Assembly (NCBI GenBank): GCA_011390205.1
Contig: JAABSX010000012.1
Span: forward strand, 1-64,000
Direction: 5' to 3'
Source: Microscillaceae bacterium
GTDB lineage: Bacteria > Bacteroidota > Bacteroidia > Cytophagales > Microscillaceae
Length of the DNA stretch: 64,000 bases
Shown here: positions 45,836 to 53,973 of the stretch, piece by piece
Layout of the letters: every line of letters begins with the position of its first letter
How positions within the stretch are numbered: the stretch's first letter is position 1
Position numbers and translations under genes: made by a program
Notes under the pieces: model-generated
Told to the model about the DNA's origin: nothing
Database searches by the model: none
Seen by the model: only the letters and a program-made list of their open reading frames with translations

Positions 45836-45888
45836 AGTCTATTTTGTAGAAAAATAATAAAAGCTGCCTAAGATAGTTTTTTGTACTT

Positions 45889-46734
45889 TTAGTCTAGCTG
45901 TGAAGCCAAGTGATGATAAGGCTTCACGATATTGGGGTCATAAAGCAGAGAAGGCTTGGCATCTGCTTTATCGGGGTAGTTTATCCTAGACAATACATAC
46001 CTGATACTTTCCAGCCTTGCTTGTCGCTTGTCATTTGCCTCCACAATGACCCAAGGGCAGTGATGTGTGTGTGTTTGTGTCAGCATTTGATTTTTGTATC
46101 TAGTAAAATCATCCCACTTTCGCTGTGCTTTTTCATCTACGGGGCTTAGTTTCCAGTGTTTGAGTGCATTTTTTCTTCTATCTTCAAATCTTTTTGCTTG
46201 TTCTTCTCTGCTGATAGCAAACCAAAACTTAATCAAGACAAGCCCCTCATCGTGGAGCATTTGCTCAAAATCATTGACTTGCCCCATAAACCTGTGGTAC
46301 TGCTCATCATCACAAAAGCCCATCACAGGCTCTACTACGGCACGGTTATACCAGCTACGGTCAAAAAATACAATTTCTCCAGGGTTGGGCAATTGGCTCA
46401 CATAGCGGCGAAAATACCACTGCCCTCTCTCTGTTTCTGTGGGTTTTGGGAGTGCCACCACACGGCTCTCCCTTGGGCGGAGGTGCTGTGTAAAGCGAGA
46501 AATCGTACCCCCCTTGCCTGCTGCATCACGCCCTTCAAAAAAAATAGCAACTTTCTTTTGCTCATCAATCACCCATTTTTGCATTTTGAGGAGTTCTTCT
46601 TGCAGGGCTTCGAGTTCTTCTTCATAAGCGATTTCTTTGAGGGTTTTTTTGATAGAAATTTTTTTACTAGAGAGCATTTTTTTGAGTGCCTTTCTAGAGT
46701 TGAGTGTCTTTAAATCTTCTTCGGTGAGTTTCAT
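45889..46734 (-). CDS. Polyphosphate kinase 2
   Basis: 281-residue single-domain PPK2. Walker A GRDAAGKGG at 68-76 and Walker B FFDRSWYNRA are intact, with ALPKPTETERGQWYFRRY between them, the lid-side signature. Such enzymes phosphorylate NDP or NMP using polyphosphate; class cannot be fixed by eye. It is the last gene of the lepB / permease / ppk2 operon, 19 bases after the permease stop, and two hairpins follow. Confidence 0.93.
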   Translation of the reverse strand: MKLTEEDLKTLNSRKALKKMLSSKKISIKKTLKEIAYEEELEALQEELLKMQKWVIDEQKKVAIFFEGRDAAGKGGTISRFTQHLRPRESRVVALPKPTETERGQWYFRRYVSQLPNPGEIVFFDRSWYNRAVVEPVMGFCDDEQYHRFMGQVNDFEQMLHDEGLVLIKFWFAISREEQAKRFEDRRKNALKHWKLSPVDEKAQRKWDDFTRYKNQMLTQTHTHHCPWVIVEANDKRQARLESIRYVLSRINYPDKADAKPSLLYDPNIVKPYHHLASQLD

Positions 46735-46753
46735 AAATTCTTTTTTTTGATTT

Positions 46754-48091
46754 TCAAATAGAGGGTTTTGATTGAGTACGGATGATGAAAAATGCAGGAA
46801 CTGTCAGCACACAAACCAACACAAACCAAGCAGCAATCATGAAATTATTATACAGAAAGCCAGCTAAAAAGCCAATAGACACAAAAATCATCAATAGAGG
46901 TACCCACGGGTAGCCCCAAGCACGGTGGGGGCGGGGTAGCTCAGGGGCAGTCATTCTGAGTCTAATCACAGAGGCAAAAAGAGAAAGTGTAACCAAAATC
47001 TCTATCAATGCCGAGAAATTATAAAGCTGCTCAAAAGAGCCCACATAAATAAACACCAGCCCCAGCAAGCAGGTAAAAACCAAAACCACTGAAGGCGTGC
47101 CTTTTTGATTGACCTGAAGACCACGGGCACTAAAAAAACCCGCTCTGCTCAGCCCATACAGAATACGAGGGGCAATCATCAGATAAGCATTCAAGATACT
47201 TAGCAAAGAGAGCAAAGCAATGAATGTAATCAGGCTTGCCCCCCAGCTGCCAAGCACTACGGCTGCTACATCTGCCAGTGCAAGTTTAGAATCTTGCAAT
47301 ACATGGACGGGCAAGACGTACAGCACAGCCAAATTAATCAGTAAATAGACAACCATCACAATCAATGCCCCACCATACAATGATTTGGGGATGTTCTGAC
47401 TTGGTTTTTTGTCTTCTTCGGCAAAGAGCACAGGGGCAGCAAAGCCATTGTAAGTACCACTTACAAGCTGAAAAGCAGGAAAAAATGCTACCCAAAGGCT
47501 GTTTTCTAGAGTATGGCTGAGGTTTGCAGGGCTTTCACTTGCAAGTTGGTTTTCTGAAAAAAAACAAAATCCAATCAATATGAGCAGTGCCAGCACTTTT
47601 AGAAGGCTTGTAACTTGCTGTGCCAAACTGCCATTGTGCACACCTGTGAGGTGAAACAGTGTAAAACATACCAAAACCCCCATCGAGAGGAGCATCTGAT
47701 AGGCAGCAAGGCTTGGCAACAGAAGCACAATGTACTCCCCAATCACAATAGAAAAAAAGGCGGGTGCTACAGTATTAGAAAAAAAAGACAACCAGCCAAT
47801 TGCAAAGCCTGCATACGCCCCAAAAGCACGTTGTGCATAAATAAATATACCTCCAGTCTGTGGTATCATCGTGGCGAGCTCAGCCAGTGAGCCAATCGCC
47901 AAGAGTACATATACCCCTCCCAAAGTCCAGACAGCCATAATTAGCCAAGGATATTGCAACATCCCAGCCACCGTACCTGGAGTACGCAGGATACCTACAC
48001 CGATGATGCTGCCCACCATGACGGCAAGCCCGAAGCCAAGTCCCAGTGTTTTTTTTAGGGGGGATAATGATGTATCCAAATGTTGATTCAT
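46754..48091 (-). CDS. APC-family amino acid permease
   Basis: 445 residues from ATG at 48091; an upstream TTG in frame would overlap lepB and is less likely. About twelve transmembrane helices. The first helix carries GSIIGVGILRTPG, the substrate-backbone motif of APC transporters. It is of the LAT/basic-neutral amino acid type; substrate unknown. It sits 11 bases after lepB and ahead of ppk2, an operon without an obvious common theme. Confidence 0.9.
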   Translation of the reverse strand: MNQHLDTSLSPLKKTLGLGFGLAVMVGSIIGVGILRTPGTVAGMLQYPWLIMAVWTLGGVYVLLAIGSLAELATMIPQTGGIFIYAQRAFGAYAGFAIGWLSFFSNTVAPAFFSIVIGEYIVLLLPSLAAYQMLLSMGVLVCFTLFHLTGVHNGSLAQQVTSLLKVLALLILIGFCFFSENQLASESPANLSHTLENSLWVAFFPAFQLVSGTYNGFAAPVLFAEEDKKPSQNIPKSLYGGALIVMVVYLLINLAVLYVLPVHVLQDSKLALADVAAVVLGSWGASLITFIALLSLLSILNAYLMIAPRILYGLSRAGFFSARGLQVNQKGTPSVVLVFTCLLGLVFIYVGSFEQLYNFSALIEILVTLSLFASVIRLRMTAPELPRPHRAWGYPWVPLLMIFVSIGFLAGFLYNNFMIAAWFVLVCVLTVPAFFIIRTQSKPSI

Positions 48092-48102
48092 ATCAATTTT
48101 GC

Positions 48103-49260
48103 TCAATCTACCCAACCCATCCTAGACCAGCGAATCTTGCCCGAAAACCAAGGCTTCTCTGTATCTAATGACATCCAGACCATCACAGCCTTGCCTATCA
48201 AGTGGTCTGCAGGCACAAAACCCCAGTATCTTGAGTCAAGAGAAGCATGAAAATTATCCCCCATCATAAAATAGTAATCCTTCCGAAAAGTGTATTGCTT
48301 TTGTACCTTGCCATTGAGCAGGAGTTGCTCGTCTTTGAGGCTAATTTGGCGGTTTTTGCCCGACTCAAAAGTTTTAATCAATCTGCCATACAGTTTTACA
48401 TTCTGTGGCGACATAGGCATCCGTAGCCCTTGCCGAGGCACAAGCACAGGCCCATAAAAATCTGGATTCCAGGCCAAGCTTTCGTCTTTGGGGAAGAGTG
48501 CAGGGTCATGCTGTCCAGCCTTGCTTTCTTGGCGAATGATGCCTTTAATCATCCCTACCTCTTGCAAAGGACTCAACAAACGTACTTGAAGCGGAGTAGC
48601 CTGCAATACATATATATAGCCCGTATCTTTGCGGTGACGAGAATATTCTGAAATTCCTACTTTCTCAAAAAACTTGGGATTGATGCCATGGCTTGTGCTT
48701 ATAAAGTAACGAAACTGCTGAGGATACGTGATAGGTAGCAACCTTTGATTGGCATATATTTTAGATTGTTTGATTTCTAAGGTATCTCCGGGCAGCCCCA
48801 CACAGCGTTTTACATAAGGTGTTTTTAGTTCGGTAGGGAATGAATCAAGCGGATAGTTAAAAACCACCACATCATTGTGCTGCACATCCCAAGTAGCAAG
48901 ACGGTAGCTAGGAAGTCGTATCTGTGGGATATCAAGGTAAGCATTATAATCTGTCCCCCATATTTTACGGTGTGTGAGGGGCAAGTGCAGCAATGTGCTA
49001 GGCGTGCGAGGGCCATAATGCAGTTTGCTGACCAGTATAAAATCTCCAGGCTGTAGTGTGCCAGCCATAGACACAGAAGGAATGGTATAAGCCTCTAAAA
49101 GCAGCCACCTAAACAGAATGGCACACAGAATCAGGGCAAAGAAGAAACGAATCTGCCGAACAAGCCAAGGTCTTTTGCGGTGAATTTTGGTTTTCTTTTG
49201 TGAAGAAGAACTATCCGAACTCTCCATAGGTGAAGATTCTTGAGGAAGATTCGTATCCAT
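48103..49260 (-). CDS. lepB: Signal peptidase I
   Basis: 385-residue inner-membrane Ser/Lys protease that removes signal peptides. A cytoplasmic, Ser-rich N-terminus precedes one transmembrane helix (about 36-54). Box B has the catalytic Ser64 (PSVSMAGTL), box D has Lys151 (TPYVKRCVGLPGD), and box E is GDNFHASLDSRYWGFV. Longer than typical Gram-negative forms because of a large insert between boxes D and E, as in other Bacteroidota LepB. First gene of a three-gene operon. Confidence 0.95.
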   Translation of the reverse strand: MDTNLPQESSPMESSDSSSSQKKTKIHRKRPWLVRQIRFFFALILCAILFRWLLLEAYTIPSVSMAGTLQPGDFILVSKLHYGPRTPSTLLHLPLTHRKIWGTDYNAYLDIPQIRLPSYRLATWDVQHNDVVVFNYPLDSFPTELKTPYVKRCVGLPGDTLEIKQSKIYANQRLLPITYPQQFRYFISTSHGINPKFFEKVGISEYSRHRKDTGYIYVLQATPLQVRLLSPLQEVGMIKGIIRQESKAGQHDPALFPKDESLAWNPDFYGPVLVPRQGLRMPMSPQNVKLYGRLIKTFESGKNRQISLKDEQLLLNGKVQKQYTFRKDYYFMMGDNFHASLDSRYWGFVPADHLIGKAVMVWMSLDTEKPWFSGKIRWSRMGWVD

Positions 49261-49507
49261 AATTATTTGTTTATCCTTAGTTTTAGGAAGTAATGTTAAA
49301 GCTAAAATAAGAAAATTCCTAATGCAAGCTATAATTTTTGAATACCAAGCAATGATTCAGTCTAAAAAAGTAGCATATTCAATAAAATCTCAACAAAAGA
49401 TGAAAAATAGAGGTTTGTAGTATAAGCGATTACTTGGCAAAAATATTGTTTACCTAAAAGATATGCCCTAAATTGCTGAACCAAATCCAAACTTAGAGAG
49501 AGCCATT

Positions 49508-51019
49508 ATGATAGATCGTGAAAGAAAAGTATATAGTGCCCGAGAAAAAGCCCGCCGTATCAACCTAGATACCAATACTTATGGAGCATTTGCTGAAATC
49601 GGTGCGGGTCAAGAGGTTGCAGCCGTGTTTTTCAAGGCAGGTGGAGCTTCTAACACCATCGCCAAGACCATGTCTGCTTATGATATGACCTTTAGCAATG
49701 CCATCTATGGTGTAGAAGAAAGCGGACGCTATGTCTGCCAATCTAGGCTGATGAAAATGCTTGACAAAGAATACCGCTTGCTAGAGCAAAGGCTCGGTAT
49801 CAAAATGGGTTTTGACCGTTGCTTCTTTGCTTTTGCAGATACCGTAACTACCATTAATTTTCAAAAGACCAACCAAGGGCACGGCTGGTGTGGCGTTCGG
49901 TTTCAGCTCCGCCCACAAACCCCCCCGAATGACCTCATCATCCACGTAAAAATGCTTGACAATGATGCACTCGCACAGCAGCAAGCACTCGGCACTATCG
50001 GGGTAAATATGATTTATGCCTGCTATCATTACCAGCAAAACCCTGAGCAAATGTTGGTATCTCTGATAGACAATCTATCCAGAGAAGCCATTGAGATAGA
50101 CATGTGTAGCCTGAGCGGCCCCGATTTTACAGGAATAGATAACCGACTCCTGAGCCTACAGCTGGTCAAAAACGGACTCACACACGCAGCCATCTTTGGC
50201 CCTGATGGCAATGTAATACAACCCTCAGACCTGCTATACAAAAAAAATATACTCGCCCTCAGAGGCAGATTCAGACCTCTCACACACGTAAACCTAGACA
50301 TGCTCAAGCGTGGCTATGACCAATTTAGCCAAGAAGAAGACGTGCGAAAAGATAAAATAGAAATCCTTACGGAGCTCACCCTCAAAGACTTGCGTGTGGA
50401 TGAAGAGAATGAGGTCGATTATGAAGACTTCTTAGACAGGGTGGATATTCTTAGCTCACTGGGCTGCACTGTGATGATTTCGGATTATCAAGAGTATTAC
50501 CGCTTGGTAACTTACTTCTCAGAGTTTACAAAGGCTAAAATCGGAATCGTGCTAGGGGTGTATGCCTTGCAGATGATTTTTGATGAAAAATATTATGAAA
50601 GACTGCAAGGAGGCATTTTAGAGTCATTCAGTACCTTGTTTAGCCGAAATGTAAAACTTTATGTCTATCCTGCCCACCAAAGAGATAACCCCAAAGAGAT
50701 TTATTCTTGTCGTAATTTTGAGCTGCCCGAGCATCTGATAGACCTCTACCAGTACTTGCTTGCCAATGATAAAATCGAGAATATCCGTGATTTTGACCCT
50801 GATATTCTGCATATCATCTCTGACCAAGTACTACAAAAAATAAAAGACAATGATGATAGCTGGGAAACCATGGTGCCAGGAGGAGTAGCCAATACCATCA
50901 AAGAAAGGGCACTGTTTGGGTATGAAAAAGTAGTAATACAACAAGCAAAAGAAGAACTGAACCTATCCCGGCCCGATGTCATCAAAGAAGTCTGGGAGAA
51001 ACTAAAATCCAACAACTAA
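49508..51019 (+). CDS. Large conserved-looking protein of unknown function
   Basis: 503 residues, soluble, no signal peptide. The N-terminus is strongly patterned: DRERKVYSAREKARRINLDT, GAFAEIGAGQEVAAVFFKAGGASNTIAKTMSAYD, AIYGVEESGRYVCQSRLMKML, then FFAFADTVTTINFQKTNQGHGWCGVRFQL. The same phrases occur in a Bacteroidota-wide family that databases have labelled inconsistently (TonB receptor or nucleotide adenylyltransferase); I see neither a beta-barrel nor an adenylyltransferase HxGH motif here. Function open. Its own terminator follows 24 bases past the stop, so it is a single-gene unit. Confidence 0.8.
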   Translation: MIDRERKVYSAREKARRINLDTNTYGAFAEIGAGQEVAAVFFKAGGASNTIAKTMSAYDMTFSNAIYGVEESGRYVCQSRLMKMLDKEYRLLEQRLGIKMGFDRCFFAFADTVTTINFQKTNQGHGWCGVRFQLRPQTPPNDLIIHVKMLDNDALAQQQALGTIGVNMIYACYHYQQNPEQMLVSLIDNLSREAIEIDMCSLSGPDFTGIDNRLLSLQLVKNGLTHAAIFGPDGNVIQPSDLLYKKNILALRGRFRPLTHVNLDMLKRGYDQFSQEEDVRKDKIEILTELTLKDLRVDEENEVDYEDFLDRVDILSSLGCTVMISDYQEYYRLVTYFSEFTKAKIGIVLGVYALQMIFDEKYYERLQGGILESFSTLFSRNVKLYVYPAHQRDNPKEIYSCRNFELPEHLIDLYQYLLANDKIENIRDFDPDILHIISDQVLQKIKDNDDSWETMVPGGVANTIKERALFGYEKVVIQQAKEELNLSRPDVIKEVWEKLKSNN

Positions 51020-51042
51020 CCCGAGCACCACATTCGTGTACA

Positions 51043-51092
51043 TTAAAAAAGGCTTGTTTAGGTATTTTCAACCAAAAGAGCAAGCCTTTTTT
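51043..51092 (+). terminator. Terminator of the 49508-51019 gene
   Basis: 10-base-pair stem (AAAAGGCTTG with CAAGCCTTTT), 24-base loop, then TTCT. Confidence 0.75.
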
Positions 51093-51148
51093 CTAGTGAT
51101 GCATAGCAGCACACACGGGTTTAAATCATACATTCTACGAAACTTCCT

Positions 51149-51156
51149 TATCTTTG
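51149..51156 (+). promoter_or_regulatory. Possible -7 element of gpmI
   Basis: TATCTTTG matches TAnnTTTG and lies 120 bases before the gpmI start. No TTG sits at the right distance upstream. Confidence 0.35.
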
Positions 51157-51276
51157 TAAGTGATTGAATATATTTATTAATTGATACTATGCCTCGTATA
51201 ATCTGCTGATAATTAGACATTTACTTAAATATTGATTTACGGACAACCGAATGATTACTCAAAACAATAAAAACAC

Positions 51277-52803
51277 ATGAAAACCACCAAAAAAGTAGTC
51301 TTGATGATATTAGATGGATGGGGATTGGGCACAAACGCCAGAGTATCTGCTGTAGAGCAAGCAAATACACCTTTCATGGATTATCTCTTCCAAAATTATC
51401 CACACTCTACGCTAGAAGCCTCAGGGCTTGCCGTGGGGCTTCCTAAAGGGCAAATGGGCAACTCCGAAGTAGGACATATGAACATAGGTGCTGGTAGAGT
51501 AGTCTATCAAGATTTGACCAAAATCAACCTCGCCGTAGAAGAAAACACCCTTGCCGATAACCCTACACTCAAAGAAACCTTTCAAAGAGCCAAAGAAACC
51601 CAAAAAAAAGTACACCTCATGGGGCTAGTCTCCGATGGAGGCGTACACGCACACATCGAGCAGTTAAAAGCCTTCTGCAGCATCGCTCATCAGATGGGCT
51701 TGGAGAATGTATTTGTGCATGCCTTCACCGATGGTAGAGATACTGCCCCACAAGGCGGAAAGGCTTACCTTGCAGACCTACAGGCACACCTACAGCAAAG
51801 CACAGGAAAAATAGCCTCTGTCATAGGGCGTTACTATGCCATGGACAGAGACCAGCGCTGGGAGCGTGTCCAGAAAGCCTATGACCTCCTCGTGAGGGGC
51901 ATAGGAGAAGCAACTCAAGACCCCATCGCAGCATTAGAAAAATCTTATGAAGAGGGCATTACAGATGAATTTATCTTGCCCATCGTTTGCACAGATGCAC
52001 AAGGCAAGCCTCTTGCCAAGATAGAAGAAGAGGATATTGTACTCTTTTTTAATTTTAGGAATGACCGAGCAAGACAGCTTACTAGAGTGCTTACCCAAGA
52101 AGATTTTCCTGAATATGGCATGGAAAAAATGATGCTAGAATACCTCACACTCACACGCTATGATGACAGCTTCAAAAACGTGAAAATACTGTTTGACAAA
52201 GACAACCTCAGCAACACACTCGGGGAGATTATCTCAAAAGCAGGCAAAAAGCAAATCCGAATCGCAGAAACTGAAAAATACCCACACGTTACTTTTTTCT
52301 TTTCAGGCGGAAGAGAAGAAGCCTTTGAGGGCGAAAAAAGAATACTCTGCCCTTCTCCCAAAGTAGCTACCTATGACCTACAGCCCCAAATGAGTGCTTA
52401 TGACATCAAAGAGGCCATCATCAAAGAACTCCAAACTAAAGAAACAGACTTTGTCTGCCTTAACTTTGCCAACCCTGACATGGTGGGGCACACGGGTGTC
52501 TTTGAGGCTGCTGTCAAAGCCTGTGAAACCGTAGATACTTGCACCAAAGAAGTGGTAGAAACTGCCCTTGCAAATGATTATACTTGCATCATCATCGCTG
52601 ACCACGGCAATGCCGACATCATGGTCAAAGAAGACGGAAGCCCTCATACAGCACATACCACCAACCTCGTGCCTTGTATCTTGGTAGATTCTGAAGAAAA
52701 ACCCAACATCCGTGATGGCAAATTAGGTGATTTAGCACCTACCATTCTTCAAATGATGGGAATTCAGATTCCAGAGGAGATGACTGGCAAGGTGTTATTA
52801 TAG
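51277..52803 (+). CDS. gpmI: 2,3-bisphosphoglycerate-independent phosphoglycerate mutase
   Basis: 508-residue glycolytic enzyme interconverting 3- and 2-phosphoglycerate with two Mn ions. The phosphatase domain begins MILDGWGLG with metal ligand Asp13; Ser63 in GQMGNSEVGHMN is the phospho-accepting residue. The transferase domain follows (about 80-310) with GRDTAPQGG and GRYYAMDRDQRWERV; the phosphatase half returns with NFANPDMVGHTG, IADHGNADIM and HTAHTTNLVP. Full length. Confidence 0.96.
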   Translation: MKTTKKVVLMILDGWGLGTNARVSAVEQANTPFMDYLFQNYPHSTLEASGLAVGLPKGQMGNSEVGHMNIGAGRVVYQDLTKINLAVEENTLADNPTLKETFQRAKETQKKVHLMGLVSDGGVHAHIEQLKAFCSIAHQMGLENVFVHAFTDGRDTAPQGGKAYLADLQAHLQQSTGKIASVIGRYYAMDRDQRWERVQKAYDLLVRGIGEATQDPIAALEKSYEEGITDEFILPIVCTDAQGKPLAKIEEEDIVLFFNFRNDRARQLTRVLTQEDFPEYGMEKMMLEYLTLTRYDDSFKNVKILFDKDNLSNTLGEIISKAGKKQIRIAETEKYPHVTFFFSGGREEAFEGEKRILCPSPKVATYDLQPQMSAYDIKEAIIKELQTKETDFVCLNFANPDMVGHTGVFEAAVKACETVDTCTKEVVETALANDYTCIIIADHGNADIMVKEDGSPHTAHTTNLVPCILVDSEEKPNIRDGKLGDLAPTILQMMGIQIPEEMTGKVLL

Positions 52804-52965
52804 CCAAACTTCTTTCTTGAAAATCAACTAAAAAGGGTCTGCCAGCTACTTTTGTGGGGAAGCAGCCCAACCTTTACTTGTTAATTGATGTTATTACAAT
52901 TTATTTAGGAACATTTTGTGAGCAAAGAGATTTCATCTTTGTAAAACAAAAATTATCAAAAAAAC

Positions 52966-53466
52966 ATGGGATTCACTCCAATTATATTAGCCCTTCTGGG
53001 ATTCATTTTTCTTTGGGTCATCGTCAATTACAATACCTTCAAACGCATAAAATCAAGCATGAAATCTTGCTATGAAGGACTTGTGCAGCTGTATGCACAA
53101 AAAAAACAAGCAGCCCAGACCCTCAATACTTACCTCCAAAAAGAAGCACTTTCTAGTGAAAAGATAGAAATCACGTTGGGTGAGCTTTCAAACCAAGTAG
53201 ATGAACAAACAGTATTGTCTGCAGATAAAGACCTCAATCACTGGCTACAAGACTGCCTACAGCGGGCTTATGCCAATGACAACTTGGTAAAGGGAGAAGA
53301 TTTTCAGACATTAAAAGACGAAATCATCAACATACAGGCTCAAATGATGCAATACAAGAAAAAACTCAAATCTTCTATGAATGATTACAATGCACTGAGC
53401 CAAAATATGCCCTCATCTGTGATTGCCTTTGTTTTTCGGTTCAGGCCCATTGAGCTAAGTCTCTGA
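52966..53466 (+). CDS. LemA-like membrane protein
   Basis: 166 residues. An N-terminal helix (about 5-24) leads into YNTFKRIKSSMKSCYEGL, matching the family's YNxLV block, then helices and a terminal SMNDYNALSQNMPSSVIAFVFRF, close to the LemA end YNxxxxxxPxxxxAxxF. LemA proteins are membrane-anchored helical bundles of unknown role, often beside HtpX or TPM genes; those are absent here. A start at 52966 matches the helix onset. Confidence 0.75.
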   Translation: MGFTPIILALLGFIFLWVIVNYNTFKRIKSSMKSCYEGLVQLYAQKKQAAQTLNTYLQKEALSSEKIEITLGELSNQVDEQTVLSADKDLNHWLQDCLQRAYANDNLVKGEDFQTLKDEIINIQAQMMQYKKKLKSSMNDYNALSQNMPSSVIAFVFRFRPIELSL

Positions 53467-53473
53467 GAGGAGT

Positions 53474-53875
53474 TTATTTGGGAGGTTTAATAAAACTAAG
53501 TGCAGCCCAAAACTTCCTTTTTTTGAGGTAGTCTAAATCACCTTCATGCAGATAGGCTTCTTTCTCAAAAAAAATATTCAGGTAGGCTTTGTAGTGCTCA
53601 CCATATTTTAGAAGGTTGAATAGGTAATTTATCAAATATAAAATATAAAAAGGCAGAATAAAAAATTCTAATTGCTGCACCAAATGGATAGATTCATGGT
53701 TCATAAGCACTTCATCATGGCGGTAGCGCTTTTCTTTTATTAAGATAAAAGGAAACAGAGCCATGCCTGCTACGTTAAGAAAAGGGACATAAATGATAAA
53801 CTTAGGCATAAGTGTTTGGTCTAAATGATTCATCATTAAAAATCCATAAACATTTACTGGATCTTTATTTAACAT
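53474..53875 (-). CDS. Small membrane protein with HExxH motif
   Basis: 133 residues from ATG at 53875; the upstream in-frame codon is TTG, and later ATGs are possible. Two or three hydrophobic segments. NHESIHLVQQLEFF holds a zinc-type HExxH, and an acidic EKEAY follows about 40 residues on, where a third ligand of a gluzincin could be. This could make it a tiny membrane metalloprotease, but the size is below known families. Convergent with the LemA-like gene. Confidence 0.6.
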   Translation of the reverse strand: MLNKDPVNVYGFLMMNHLDQTLMPKFIIYVPFLNVAGMALFPFILIKEKRYRHDEVLMNHESIHLVQQLEFFILPFYILYLINYLFNLLKYGEHYKAYLNIFFEKEAYLHEGDLDYLKKRKFWAALSFIKPPK

Positions 53876-53939
53876 AAAGACGCACAAAATATATCAAGGT
53901 TGCAGGCTTATTTTTCTTTTAAAATTCGGTTAAATAAGA

Positions 53940-53947
53940 TATATTTG
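53940..53947 (+). promoter_or_regulatory. -7 element of the DUF4175 operon
   Basis: TATATTTG matches TAnnTTTG and lies 26 bases before the DUF4175 start. The -33 region reads TTT instead of TTG. Confidence 0.5.
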
Positions 53948-53973
53948 GGGCAGCCTCTAACAATACATTTGAT

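Larger units (their letters stand above)
45273..45888. other. Gene-free stretch with tandem hairpins
   Basis: 616 bases upstream of the STAS-like gene and downstream of ppk2 (both minus). No coding region supported. The ppk2-proximal end carries two perfect hairpins (45747-45801 and 45799-45835); the remainder is AT-rich with no recognised structure. Confidence 0.5.

Noticed and set aside
46156-46713. 185-codon open frame antisense to ppk2
   Set aside because: Fully inside an intact PPK2 gene on the other strand, with low-complexity Cys/Phe-rich translation.
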